In this document: piece by piece, positions 12,500 to 24,785 of the stretch | How positions within the stretch are numbered: the stretch's first letter is position 1 | How the letters are laid out: each line of letters opens with the position of its first letter | NCBI GenBank assembly: GCA_028023455.1 | Contig: JAQFVV010012441.1 | Location: 2,601,911-2,665,910 of the forward strand | Source: Epiperipatus broadwayi | Lineage: Eukaryota; Onychophora; Udeonychophora; Euonychophora; Peripatidae | Direction of reading: 5' to 3' | DNA length: 64,000 nt | Position numbers and translations under genes: made by a program | Notes under the pieces: model-generated | Databases searched by the model: none | Told to the model about the DNA's origin: nothing | Seen by the model: the letters and a program-made list of their open reading frames with translations, nothing else

Positions 12500-13790
12500 A
12501 TATTGATAGTTAAAAAAGTTGATGAAGATATTATAAATTGCAGATCTATCAGTCTTTTATCAATTCTGTACAAAATTTTTACTAAAATGATTACAACTCA
12601 TCTACAGCAAACTTTGAATTTAACCAACCAAAAGGAGAAACTAGATTTAAACATGGTTTTAGCACAGTGAATCACACCCATACATTGAGAGAAGCCATAG
12701 AAAAGATCAATGTATATGAGTTCAATTATGATTTGGATTTATAGATTATGAAAAGACATTTGATTCTATAAGCAATTCTACAGACATATGATATTGTCAT
12801 ATTCTGAACAAATGCTTATCAAAATTCAACAATTAATGATTACAGTACATAGTGATATTAAGAAGATTAATATTGAGAAATGTGGGCAACAGGATAATCC
12901 CATATATCCAAAACTTTTTACAGCACTTTTATGTGAAGGATTTTTGGAAATTAAAATGGGATACTGAGAGAGATCATCTAAGTCATCTTGATTTTTCAAA
13001 TGGTGTGAAACTTTTTTAAAAAAATACTGCTTTAAGAGTTTCAGTAAAAATTGGAGGAGTAACAAATGGCGGTATAAAAGTAGGACTAAGATAGACGCTA
13101 AACAGACTAAAGTTAATGTTCAGGGATTGTCTTAAATTAAGAAAGTAAAGATTGATAATGATGAATTAGAAGAAATTAACAACTATAAACACCTTGGTCA
13201 GATTATTAATACAGATGGAAAAATAATGGATTAAACTAATCATAGAATTAAACTTGGATGGAATATTTTTGGTAGAAATATCATTAGAAGGAAATATGCC
13301 CATATATTTGGAAATGTAAAACAGTTTTACAAGTTATTACTTGTGGCTCTGAGACTTGGACATTTAACTGAAGATACTTTAAACACTCATGAAATATGGA
13401 GTTATGTATGTTAGAAGTTACAAGAAGGGATTGGAAATGAAATACATGGGTGAGAGCACAGATAGGTATTACTGACTTCATTGAAATATTTAAGAAATTG
13501 AAGTGAAGCTGGGCTGGGCATAGTGCCAAAAAGATGATACGGATAAACAGTTTAAATCATAAATTGGATCCCATAAATTGTAAAAGATATAGAAAGAGAC
13601 CACATATGATATGGAAAGATGAAATAAGGAGCTTTTTGATATGTGAACAAAAGCTAGAGATCAGAGAAACTGGATTAAACTTGAAGAGATCTTCATCCTG
13701 CAGTGAATCGATATTGTTTGAAAATAATGATGATGAGATTTATAGTTTCATAGTTATCTGGAAACTATAAACTGCCTATCTGGAAATATA
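12500..13790 (+). pseudogene. Decayed RTE-like LINE (reverse transcriptase to 3' end)
   Basis: Conceptual translation across many stops and frameshifts gives the reverse transcriptase block NCRSISLLSILYKIFTKMIT near 12530-12600. The animal RTE-type consensus is NCRPISLLSVLYKIFTKV. A block near 12735-12765 resembles the DYEKTFDS motif of the palm. A third near 13160-13220 (INNYKHLGQIINTDGK) matches the downstream YLGQ..N.DG block. The end (about 13500-13750) recalls the GH..R..D / RP...W.DEIR tail. The element ends in a GATGAT-like stretch, typical of RTE elements. Nothing here can be functional. Confidence 0.8.
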
Positions 13791-14334
13791 TATAAGTTTA
13801 TTCAATAATTTTCAAAAAATGTCAAAATTTTACTCTGATTCAGATTTATATTTATGCATGATAGGTGGGTATAGTGATCACTCACTATATTATACAGTTT
13901 ATTCTATATATACTACATTTTTTTGCTGGAAGACTGACGTTTGTGGAGGCTACTATCATTAAATATGACATCCAATCATTATTAATTATCGTTTAACACT
14001 GCATTCCATTCTTAATTTCTTTAGCATCTAATCTTTACTTTAGATCAATTTTATAAACTTTGAAAAGATTTGACATAAAAAAAATATACAATTATTTTTT
14101 TTCTTATTAATATGCACAATACTGCATTATGTGATGCACTTACTTATCTAACATGCCTACAACCCAAGATTCAAATGCAGACTAGACAAAAAAAAATTGG
14201 AAATATTTCCAATTACCCTCCTCCCAAATAACTGGCCCATAAGTAAGCTAACTATCTAGCCAAACTGGCCATTCTTAACTAGAGAAAAATACAAGTCTCT
14301 CTCAATCTTGGCGAGTCTTTTTTTTTCATTGTTT
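13791..14334. other. No gene seen
   Basis: AT-rich sequence without recognisable features. Confidence 0.4.
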
Positions 14335-14337
14335 CTG

Positions 14338-14450
14338 TATGAATGGCCTTGTGCGGTTTGGTGTAGTTGGAAGTGCGTCCGACTTGGGATGGGGGGGGGG
14401 GTCCAGGATCGATCTGGCGCTCGAATTTCTTATGAACTCCCGAGCATATA
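14338..14450 (+). repeat. Possible tRNA-derived SINE (separate family)
   Basis: A GC-richer patch with TTTGGTGTAGTTGGAAGTGC (A-box-like, TGGTGTAGTTGG), a run of 11 G, and GGATCGATCTGG (B-box-like) about 50 bp further on, then CGAATTTCTTATGAACTCCC. It is the only copy I saw in the window, so the call rests on box spacing alone. Confidence 0.45.
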
Positions 14451-15695
14451 TGTTTTTTTTATATATATGAATGGATGTTGGAGATGTTTTTGCTATATAA
14501 TGGACTATTTAATGATTGTTTTAACTATATATGTGTGTGTGTTATTTTATTTATGTTTGAGTCATTTTTTTTGCTAGTGAAACTCATATTGGAAAATTTA
14601 AGCAGTAAAAAAAAAGAAAATCGCAATCCAGTATGAGTTTGCTGATAAATTTTCCATAGTATTGATTTGTCAAAAATAGTATTTTTCCACATTTTTATAC
14701 TATTGTCAATAACAAAACAAATAAAGAAGAAAAACAAGTGTGTGCCTATGCATATATATCTTTTGGTAAATAGATTTATTTTTAAATTTGATTATTTTTT
14801 TCCGTTTGTGTCCCCCACCACTACCACCATCACACAAATACTCTTCCTAATTTTTTTTTCTGATAGATATATATATATATCATAGCATCTTCGATGTTTT
14901 CTGTCCCTATTGACTGAAATGACGATTCGATTAAATATATCAGTTTGCTCAGGTGGAAAAGTAAAGAATTATTCTTGACAAAAAAAAAAAAAAATTGAAC
15001 AATTTTTAAAAGAATAAGAATTACGACGCACCCCCCCCCCCCATTCACTATATTGAATTGTTAATAAATTTATAGAGAAAATCTTAAAATTGTATTTACT
15101 GTTAAGAGAATTTAAATTTTGGACATATTATGCCAATTATATTATTATCATTTCTGTTTATCTGGATATTGAAAAAAATTATTATTCTGCAAAAATAGGA
15201 AGCCTAGTCAATAATTCCCTCAAATTGAGGTTGAGGAACCTGTTGTTTTCTGGATAATATGTGTGGGAAAACTGGAAAGTGAAAGAAAATAGACAAAGAA
15301 AAATAGATAAATTCAAAATTGTTTGATGAAAATGTATTTATTTTTATGATTCACTGGGAATTATAATGTTCAGAGTAAGGTTATGCTTTGGTCATATAAT
15401 GCTTTCAAATATTACCGAAAAAATGGTAGTGTAAAGAATATTTAGTGGAATGAGAAGAAGAAACATTGGAAACACTTAGTGGAAAATGCCATCACATTCA
15501 TGAATGAACCAAGAGAAGCACTTAGAAACTAGATTACACAAAGGAAGCTAGCCCTGTAACTCTGCTCATCTTTTAGTTTATCATTTATTGTGTTTCTTAC
15601 GTACCAATCATTTCTAACATCTATAAACTTTAAAATACACGAATACTTAAAAAAAGACATTTTTTTTATATATAGCGCAATGTTTTTTATAATCT
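14451..15695. other. No gene seen
   Basis: AT-rich sequence with AT/GT microsatellites (about 14456-14540) and a C-run at 15031-15042. A short string at 15385-15540 could be the tail of another decayed LINE, but I cannot place it. Confidence 0.4.
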
Positions 15696-16092
15696 ATAAT
15701 ATTAATAAGCCAATAAGCTAATACACATGCGCTTTGCAGATGTCACTATATAAATGAATACTCCCACTTTTTCAAATACGAGATAAAGTCTTTAAGAAAA
15801 TATAGAATGAATCCACCTATATTTTTGACCCAACCATATATGTATGGGCAAATCTAAAGTGTTTGAAATGAAGAGCGTGAAGTTATTAATTGTTCACTTT
15901 AAATTACTTTTTTACTACGTAAATGAATGACGCCAATGAAATTTCTAGAATTTACGATACATCATTCTTATAATTAAACATATGTAAACAAGACATTTAT
16001 TTTTTTTTATATAGCGAAAAGTGGGAGTATTCATTTATATAGTGACATCTGCAAAGCGCAAGTGTATTAGCTTATTGGCTTATTAATATTAT
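15696..16092. mobile_element. Foldback MITE, family A copy 1
   Basis: Terminal inverted repeats of about 75 bp. The left arm begins ATAATATTAATAAGCC and runs through ATGCGCTTTGCAGATGTCAC to CTCCCACTTTT near 15772. The right arm (about 16018-16092) is its reverse complement with very few mismatches. The interior (TATGTATGGGCAAATCT and neighbouring words) is shared with a second copy at 48193-48628. No coding capacity. Confidence 0.9.
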
Positions 16093-16321
16093 ACAAATAC
16101 TTAATATATATGTATTGAAATGGTTTAAATTTAGAGTCTAATTTAATTTGCATTCATGAAATTGGGGAAAAAAAGTGTTGTAATGAGTACAGATTGAACT
16201 TATCAATTGTAGGGCACATGTGGAAAGATAGAGGATTATTAATGTCTAAAATGAATGAACATGGAATGGATATGCATGTGTGGGCATACCATACATACAT
16301 ACAGCTATCTAGTGATTTAAT

Positions 16322-16530
16322 AAAAACAAAATAATAATTATAACAATTTATTCATATGTAGAAATAACTTTCAAAGTTCATATTTATATCTAAATGACAC
16401 ATTCTCGAGTTCATGAGGACATTATACATACAGTTATTTCTAGAAACAATGAAAACAAAATAACAATTTTTCTCATATTTAGAAATAACTTTCAAAATTC
16501 CTATTTATATCTAAACCACACATTTGATTT
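16322..16530 (+). repeat. Two-copy tandem repeat, 121-bp period
   Basis: TAGAAATAACTTTCAAA starts at 16359 and again at 16480. Each is followed by a shared TATTTATATCTAAA and ACACATT block. Non-coding. Confidence 0.7.
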
Positions 16531-16573
16531 AATATTTTTAAAAATCTGTTGTCAATTTTTTTTTTTTTGTTAA

Positions 16574-18715
16574 GGGAAAAGGTAGTTGTTTTATAGACAT
16601 CCACAGTGCGTGAGGGCGTTGTTTTTCTTGAAAAAATATTACTTATAAATATTCCCAGGCCTTTTTTTTTTTAATTTGAATTCCTTGTTTTTTTTTACTT
16701 TTTTTTTTTTTTAATTTACAAATAAATTAAACACAAATTTTATTTTATTTTTTTGTAAACATTTATTTTTATTAACATCAACAAAATAAATAAATATAAA
16801 ATAAAATCCACATTTTTCGGTGTTTTTTTTTGGAGGGGGGGGATTTCTTTCTGTTTTTTAAATGTAAAACTTAGTATGCTTATTACAGTTGTATTTTTGG
16901 TTTCCTGATATTGTTTAAAAAATAAATCCTAATGTTAGTAGGCTTTTTTTTTTTTGGTTTCGCTTATTTTTGGATTTTCTTTTTTTTTTTCAATGTAAAA
17001 CTTAGTACGCTTATTACATTGTTGGTTTTCTATTTTTGTTTAAAAAATAAATACTAAAGTTAGTAAGCTTTTTTTTTTTTTGGTTTCACTTTGTTTTTGT
17101 TTTAAAACATCAAAAAAAAAAATTAAAACTTATTAGGTTTTTTTTTTTTTGGTTCCGCTTGAAACGGTATTATTGGGCCATCATCCCATTTCACCTACTA
17201 TGTTCCATCGTAGTTAGTATCTTTTCCAACAGTTCGAACCCTCACAGTCCACGTATATAATTAGAATAATTTATTTTGATATGTAATAGCGTATATTTAT
17301 GTGTATGTGCAGATATGTGCACACATTTAATATATATTAATGTCTGTATGCGTGCAATGTATACTTAGTTATAAATTTAAAATTAATAAAATGATCTAAT
17401 TAAATGAAGTTGTGTGAACATTATTATATGTGTGTAACCACTTACATATAAATGCGAGAGAAGCCGTAATGCAATACATCTAAAGAAGCATTACAACGCT
17501 TTTAAATTAATAATATAAATTTGAAATATTCTCAGTTAAAAACTCTTTATTGAAATGCATTGGTATATAAATTTCAATTCCTGGGATAGTTTCACACACA
17601 TATATAATAAAATGTTTAGAAATTCTTTTTAAAAAAAGTTATCTGTTTTTATAATAAAAAAAAAAAAGTTGTCAATTCTTGGGAAACCATCTGTAAGCAA
17701 TCAGCAATAACCGAAATCAACCTATCCTTAGGGTCTTATAGACATTGGCCCCACTTATGTATTCCCTATTTAGTATATTCATTGCAACCTTTGAACAATA
17801 ATTAGAAAACAATAAATTTCTTAAGATAGCAATTAATGAAACTTGGGATTAAAATTTTAAATGTATTTTAAAAATAAAAACTTGCCTATTTCTTAAATGA
17901 AATTCTAAAACTCTAAACACTTGTTAAATAATAATTTATTTAGTTATTATTCTATTACTTGCTGGTATTTGTTTTATATATGTTTACTTTATAACCCACC
18001 TGCGTGTGTCATTCAAGGCACTTATGTTTATTTAATCTATATTTAAGAATTAAAATATATTAAACTATAAACAATGTGTTGTGTATCATTCGTAATCCAT
18101 TCCATATCTTAGTTAAATTCCTTAATACTTGCGTTAATTATTAATGTATGCATCAACAAATTTCACATTTATTACGGTTTCTTTTTTTTTTTGGAATAAA
18201 TAAATTTAAAAAAACAAGCTGTTCGCGGCTACACTAATATATCAGATGTATAGCTTGAACAAAGTGGTCGTTAATTTGGGGAATCGAACATCTAGGTTTT
18301 CCGTGTTCTTTGTCTCATTGAGGTTATCAAGAATACATTATTTGACGTGTTACCTCTTTCAAAGTATTGTTCAGACATACCCTTTGACAAGGTTTTTCAA
18401 CTTAAAATTTGACTACAGAAGTGTGTAAACCCTCCGATAATTATTGCTTGCTCAAATCATGTGATTTCAATAAAAAAAAAAAACTTTATTTACAATTAAC
18501 CATTTATACATAATTGTAAGACACATACCCTCATACGACACCGTAAAAAGTGTGAGATGTGTGAATTCACCGAAATAATTTACTGCGATGTTGTATATAT
18601 GTAACACATGGCCACGAAAATACGTTCGGTTGCATAAACAACGTTTTTATGTGTTTTATCACATAAATAGCTCCATCATGCAGCGTGGATGTCTATAAAA
18701 CAACTACCGGGAAAA
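16574..18715. mobile_element. 2.1 kb non-autonomous DNA transposon with 7-bp target duplication
   Basis: Termini at 16581 and 18708 carry 24-bp perfect inverted repeats starting GGTAGTTGTTTTATAGACAT. A weaker match continues inward (GTGCGTGAGGG against CTGCATGATGG). Both ends are flanked by GGGAAAA (16574-16580 and 18709-18715). The interior has no transposase-like frame. It holds an internal tandem repeat, many T-runs and one 60-codon frame of no recognisable family. GG-starting termini with a 7-bp duplication do not fit a superfamily I can name with confidence; Merlin or P-like groups are possibilities. Confidence 0.85.
16861..17150 (+). repeat. Internal tandem repeat of the 2.1 kb transposon (131-bp period)
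   Basis: AATGTAAAACTTAGTAYGCTTATTACA starts at 16861 and again at 16992. Each is followed by TTTAAAAAATAAAT, a GTTAGTARGC block and a poly-T plus GGTTTCRCTT block. A third, partial unit ends near 17150. Non-coding. Confidence 0.8.
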
Positions 18716-20928
18716 GTTTAAAATTCTTAGTTTTCTCCTATAAAAAAAGGAAAAAATGTAATGAATTAGTTTTGCGAAAATTGAATCTTGTTAAGTTCTT
18801 ATACCATTCCATAATACTAACTTGAGACAAGCTACACTATCTAAACATTTACTATGAAAATGAACCTAAACTTTATGCCACAAATGGAGAAATTAAGAGC
18901 CATATACCAAATAGTAGTGTGGATCTGTTCAAAGAGTTTTCTGGAAATGTTTTCCACAGACAACAGGATAAAGAGTTACCAATGTCATGTTAATGGAAGT
19001 GAACAAAATAAAAAATTGTGTTAAAGATTCTAATTAACTTGTGCATTTGAGTAAATTTTAAGCATTCTCATACAAAAGTAAGTAATAAACATAAGGAAAT
19101 CTAAAGATTCATTTCTTCATTATCAAATATAATGATCATCTCCTCCCATTTATTTTAAGAGCAAATCTCACATTAAATTATTAAGACATATTATGCTTTT
19201 TTTGCTGTTGTTGTTTTATAAGATTCAAAATTGATAATACTTCAAGAATAAATACTTCATTGGGTTTATAAATGGAATTATTTAAAATACTATTTAAATC
19301 ACCTTAAGACAAATGCATCCATAGACAATAATAGAAATCTTATTTGACTATAAAGGATAAATTGTTATATATGAATAAATAATATATCTAGACAAATGCT
19401 CTATAGAATAATTCCCTTTAAATGAATGACTTACTATTTTAAATATAAGATGTTAACATATGCGTGAATGTATTTATTATTCATATTTGGATGAATGAAC
19501 TTACGATATTGTATATTTCAAGTGGTGTTGCATGGATAATACTGTGAAGAATTCCTCTTTCTAATATTTACCTATACTTAGTTAGAGATAACTTACATTG
19601 CCAGAATAAAGAGAATTACACATGCTATTTTGCTTTTTAAAGTTGCAATATTTCATACTAATGTTGATATTGGTATGATATAATCATGCTTATGTCAATA
19701 TAAGATAAGTTAATCATACAAATATTTATTCCTTATAATGGTAAAAGTTTGTCAGGATTTCACTGCATTTAGTGACAAGTAAATTCACCACAAAAGCATA
19801 TACTATATACTCTAGTGGTATAGATCATTAGTTAACTATACGTGTTAATATTTTGGAATTAAGTGAAAATTGCCACAACAGCATACATACCCTTTTAAAT
19901 CATGTAGGTCAATACTGGGTTATATAGTATATTGTTGTTAATATTTTACTCCCATTGTATTTTCTCAGAGATGATAGGAAGAGTGAGATACAATTTTACA
20001 GCGATGAATGAACATTCACATTATACTGAACAGCCATACATGTGTGATGTGAATTATTTTTCCGTATTATATATGTTTGGCAACTCTTTGGTAATAAAGA
20101 ATTATGTAATTATCTTTGTTATGAATAAAAAGAAATTATTTATATTTTGCAAATCAAGACACCTGGAGTATTTATTTAAACATAAGATCACTTCTAATGT
20201 TAGAAAGAATCAAAGGTACATTTAACAGATTGATTAATTATGACGTAAAGTTGAATTACACTTACGATGTAAGGATGTGACAGAAGTATAACTTAAATAT
20301 TAGAAGACAATTTTTCTTTATTATTAACAAGGCCCTAAATGAGATTTAACACTTAGGTAATTTATATTTGCAGACCATCCTCAATTACTACTAACCATAG
20401 ATAAGGAAATAGCTGTAATGACACTTACATGTAGAAGACAATTATTATTATCAACAGTCATATTAATAAAATAATTACAATAAAGTATATATAAATGAAA
20501 GGGAAGCTTTTCACCTTATGATAAAAGGAGATGCTTATAAGTTATGATTTATAATATATTGTTATTGTGATTATTTTAATATGAAATAGGTAATTTTATT
20601 GCTACCTTCTTGGAAATTAATTTCCGCATATAGTTTTTATACATCTGTTGTTTTAATTTTTAAATCTGTTTGCCATCCTTTACAAGAATTAATGACCATA
20701 CCACATCCAGGCACTAGCACAAATTCTTTAGTTAAAAGAAATGATACCTTGTGATTATCAGGGGATAAGTGATCTTATCTATTCATATTCATTGTAAACA
20801 ATAGATAAATATAAACATTGGTTATCTTAATCAGTATATATGAATTAAATCATCCATTCATGAATGTAAGTCTCATGCAGAGACGTGGTATATGTATCAA
20901 ATCACATTACATTGCTTATACCCTAATC
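18716..20928. other. No gene seen; one odd open frame
   Basis: Mostly bare AT-rich DNA. Positions 19932-20225 (+) contain a 97-codon frame with the string HYTEQPYMCDV. That recalls the C2H2 zinc-finger linker HTGEKPY.C followed by a CxxC knuckle, but the second cysteine and both histidines are missing. At best it is a decayed zinc-finger fragment. Confidence 0.35.
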
Positions 20929-21217
20929 TATATAAAAGACCTATTTTGTGGGTTCATCTGTGTTTAAAAAAAATTCTAATATTAATATACCAATGTTTGT
21001 TTGTTTTTTTAAAAAAAAAACATATTTTGATTTAACATTTTTTGCTATTGGTGGAGCTTTAATGTAATTTTCACATCAGTGATTGTAGCGCCTCTATAAC
21101 TGTCTTTCTACCATTTATCACCCAGTAGATGACTTGTGATCAAGTTGAAATGTTGATATATTAATATTAATAAAAAATTTTAACACAGATGAATCCGCAA
21201 AATATGTCTTTTATATA
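20929..21217. mobile_element. MITE with about 60-bp terminal inverted repeats
   Basis: The left end TATATAAAAGACCTATTTTG continues through GGTTCATCTGTGTT. The right end (about 21160-21217) is the reverse complement, with a few changes, through GTCTTTTATATA. About 290 bp in total, no coding capacity. Confidence 0.85.
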
Positions 21218-21802
21218 TGCAGCCCGTGAAAATCTTCATACAAACATATATATAATTAATAGATATAAACTTATTGTGAAAACATATAGTTAGCTTATAA
21301 TTTTATCGACATTATCTACATAAAGGTATCAAAAATTCAACAAATATATAACTATATATTTATTTGTAAATACAAGCTTATAAAAACAATGTCACACTAT
21401 ATATGACTTGCTTTATTGATTATGATAACTAGACACACTGTTTCACGTATATGTTTAGAAGATTCCCCCCCCCCCCCCAATTAAAATGACTGGTTAAAGC
21501 CAAGTCAGACTAATAATATTTTAAGGAAGACTAATAATATTTTAAAGAGAGATAAGTAATGAAATTTGACCATAATTAAAATGATAAAACAATTTGGTCA
21601 AATGAAAAGGAAATCAAACACGTTTATAGTGCAATTAAAAAGAGAAAAAAGTATAATTTTTTTATTAAAACTACTAAGTTAAAAGGCACTTAAATAAAAT
21701 CAGATTGAAGAAAATTTCTAAGGCAGAATGGCTTTAGTAATGATAATTAAAGGTGTCAAGTCACTATGCTGCAGGCAAGAAAAATTAAGATTCGAAAACA
21801 CA

Positions 21803-22207
21803 TGTAATATATAGGGTATATGAGCACAGACTTTCACATGACCCACCTTAGGTCAACATGGGTGTGACAAGAATCTTGGCCTCAGGGTGGTCTTCGAGCA
21901 TTCCATCATCAGATTTTCAATTGGATGGATGGTTGAAGAGTTGGAGTGTGTAGTGGATTGGAGCCTGTCTATTAAAGTATGAAGATTGTCTATCTTAATA
22001 TATATCTGAGCACTTATAGTATATATGTGTGGGAGATGATAATCTGGACCAACTGATGATTGCTGGTTTAGCATGAAATACGTATATTGGTGATTATTTA
22101 TCTTTTCAGCATATATGTGTTTAAGTGTATCAGTGTTATTAGATTGAGTGGAGAGTGGTGGGTTATGTGAAAGTCTGTGCTCATATACCCTATATATTAC
22201 ATATATA
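21803..22207. mobile_element. Foldback element, family C copy 1
   Basis: Perfect inverted ends of about 38 bp: ATGTAATATATAGGGTATAT, then GAGCACAGACTTTCACAT on the left, mirrored at 22165-22205. The interior is shared with 38163-38830 and 51287-52145. The minus strand carries a 131-codon open frame at 21853-22248. Part of it (NSSxIHxIENxMMECSK) recurs in the 51 kb copy, but I recognise no protein family and the frame overruns the element end. Confidence 0.85.
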
Positions 22208-23090
22208 GTCACAGGTATATAATAAGCCTGTGTTTCAGTTAAACGCATGTAGGCAGATAATCGAAAATAGTCACTAATTAAAAGTCTGTTCCCACCAAAG
22301 AGAAAATGCCCAATGATCTAGGGGATTAAGAAATGTGGACAAGGATGAAAAAGCATTGCTACCAGTGGGATAAAAAGGGCATGTAAAGTGAATCCATTTG
22401 TCAGAGAAAAAAATATAAATAGACTGGAAAATCATTAGAAATTGATTAAGTGATTCAGAGACAAGATTTGTTATTTTAGAGACAAGATTTATGAATTGAC
22501 ACAAAATTTAGCTACTAGACTACTAGAAAAGTGATTTAATGGAACCATCAAACAGTCTAATGAAAAATCACCCTAATATGGGCTAGACTGTTTGTTCTCT
22601 CTCTATCTGCAAAATATGTGAATCTTCAAGCCTTGCCTAGAAGTTTCAATGTGCCGTTGAGCTTCAAGACAGACTCTCAGTTATTTGGAAAAGCAGTAAT
22701 AAATGAAGACATGAATTTAGAGGTAAGCAATTAGAAATGATTCAATTACAATAAAATATGAATTAAAATTATAGCTATCAATTTTTATAAAACAAGAAAA
22801 AAATTTATATTATTAGTTTAGGAAAATTATTTAAATATGCCTAAAATTTTTCAATATGTGTGTTTGCTTGAAGTAATAATGTTTTGCTTATTACTCTTTA
22901 ATTCTGTCAAAAGTTGACAATAGTTTTTTTTATCTTTCTTTAAAATAAGAAAAAAACCGAGAAAAATCAATAAAATAGTAAGAGTTGTGAATCAATTCCA
23001 AACATTCGCATGTATGTATGTGATATGGAAATGTCAATTGCGTTATATGTTCAAATTATAAATGCTTACATGCATAATATCTATATCTGA
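22208..23090. other. No gene seen
   Basis: AT-rich sequence; short direct repeats around 22450-22490 (AGAGACAAGATTTRT). No recognisable gene. Confidence 0.4.
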
Positions 23091-23840
23091 ATAAAATAAT
23101 AAAACTTATGTGTATAAATAAATATACACCGATACTTGATTGAATTATAAATGCTCCACAAAGCTGGAATTGCTGATATTACTCATTTACCTACCTGCAA
23201 TGGTTTTTAAAATAATAAAATGCTAGATGAATCATATCTATGTCTGAATAAAATAATAAAGCGTGTATAAATATACACCGATACTTGATTGAATTATAAA
23301 TGCTCCACAAAGCTGAAATTGCTGATATTACTTGTTTACCTACCTGCAATGGTTCTTAAAATAATAAAATGCTATATGAATCATATTTATATCTGAATAA
23401 AATAATATATACACCGATACGATTGAATTATAAATGCTCCACAAACCTGGAATTGCTGATATTACCCATTTACCTACCTGCAGTGGTTCTTAAAATAATA
23501 AAACTTATGTGTAATATTTACTGAGGCTATAACCTTGACAATATGCATATAAAATGCGATAGTAAGGACATCTACAGGTGTTTTAACCACAAGCTTACGC
23601 TATGGAAGAAAAGAAGGGTAGAGGTCCCTACTATCGCATTTTATATGCATATTGTTGAGGTTATAGCCTCAGTAAATATTACTTACATAATCAATGTGAG
23701 TTTAATAAATTTATAATTACAACTTTAAAAACTTATGTGTATAAATATACACTGATACTCATTGATTGAATTATAAATGCTCCACAAACCTTGAAATGTT
23801 GATACTACCCGTTTACCTATCTAAAATGGATATACAGACC
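23091..23840 (+). repeat. Imperfect tandem array, unit about 135-150 bp
   Basis: At least four units contain ACACCGATAC (23126, 23275, 23411, and a variant near 23750), then GAATTATAAATGCTCCACAA and TTTACCTACCTGCA. Spacings are 149 and 136 bp, and the last unit is split by a MITE. Non-coding minisatellite-like array. Confidence 0.85.
23512..23681. mobile_element. 170-bp MITE nested in the tandem array
   Basis: Inverted ends of about 55 bp: TAATATTTACTGAGGCTATA, then a GCATATAAAATGCGATAGTA block, mirrored on the right. It interrupts a tandem unit after AAACTTATGTG, and array sequence resumes beyond its right end. It therefore inserted after the array formed. Confidence 0.88.
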
Positions 23841-24049
23841 TGGAACAAATAATTAAAACATTCATGCATTAATTGTATATGTATACTTTACTTGAAAGGC
23901 TTCTAGACTTCTTTTCATAATTGAACTGAAATAAGCTTTCACTTGGATATGAATAATGAACTATATTAGAAGAACTTGCTAATGAATTATTAAATAAAAT
24001 TGTTGTTACTTAAAATTAATTTAATTGTTCAATTCTATTTTGCATCACT

Positions 24050-24310
24050 AGTCATTCATTGCTTCTTGCTCACATAACCAGATGATGGTAAGTAAGGTTG
24101 TAGTGAGATGGAACTCTAGTGGTGCCGTTTGGGAAACCAAACATAAATTTCTAGTTGCATCCAGTCTCTATGGCGCTACATACTCTGATGAGCAGGAAAT
24201 ATTGTAGGTGGGGTGATGTCTGCATTGGGGAATGCCAATCGATAGTTCCTTCCTGCAATATGCTCATCAGGAAATAAAACCAACAAATGGGGTTGATTGG
24301 TATGTCCGGT
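24050..24310 (+). other. Less AT-rich unique-looking segment with short inverted repeats
   Basis: Contains TACTCTGATGAGCAGGAAAT near 24179 and an inverted counterpart (CCTGCAATATGCTCATCAGG) near 24254. CTGATGAG followed by GGAAA resembles parts of a hammerhead ribozyme core, but the required stem II and the GAAAC spacing are not evident, so I do not call a ribozyme. Confidence 0.35.
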
Positions 24311-24444
24311 TACAATATATTTGAATGAAATCACTCTGACAGTTTTACTTTAACTCTAAGCCTGGAGTGGTTGGCTTTTATTAGCTATTGTTTTAGGTAA
24401 AGTGCTTTCTAATTAAGTAATTATAAATGGATAACTCCCACATT

Positions 24445-24785
24445 AAATATTTCCATATACATAAAGAGATCAGAAATGAAATATGTGGGTGACAGAATAA
24501 ATAGCTATTATTGAAAGAATTAGGAGACTGAAAAGGAGTTAAACTGGACATAATGTTCAAAGAGATGGTAATATACAGACAGTTGATGTTTTAAATTGAA
24601 TCTAAAGAGATTGGAAAATATCTAGCAAGAGACCGAATGTTATATGATTGAATGAAGTAAGAAATTTAACTGGTGGGGTGTGTGGAAGAGGGACTAAGTA
24701 TTGTAGAAATTAGCTTAAACTTGGAAAGACCTGCAACTTGATCGATAATTGTTGAAAATAATGATGATGATTATGATGATATATA
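24445..24785 (+). pseudogene. 3' fragment of the RTE-like LINE
   Basis: Nucleotide-level similarity to the end of the element at 12500-13790. It shares GAAATGAAATAYRTGGGTGA, the block around AAGAGACC(G/A)..ATATGAT, and GAAAATAATGATGATGA at the end. The terminal (GAT)n tail is retained. Heavily decayed and 5' truncated. Confidence 0.75.

Noticed and set aside
24175-24290. Hammerhead ribozyme suggested by CTGATGAG...GGAAA
   Set aside because: Stem II and the conserved GAAAC segment are not in the correct places; the motif is better explained by a short inverted repeat.
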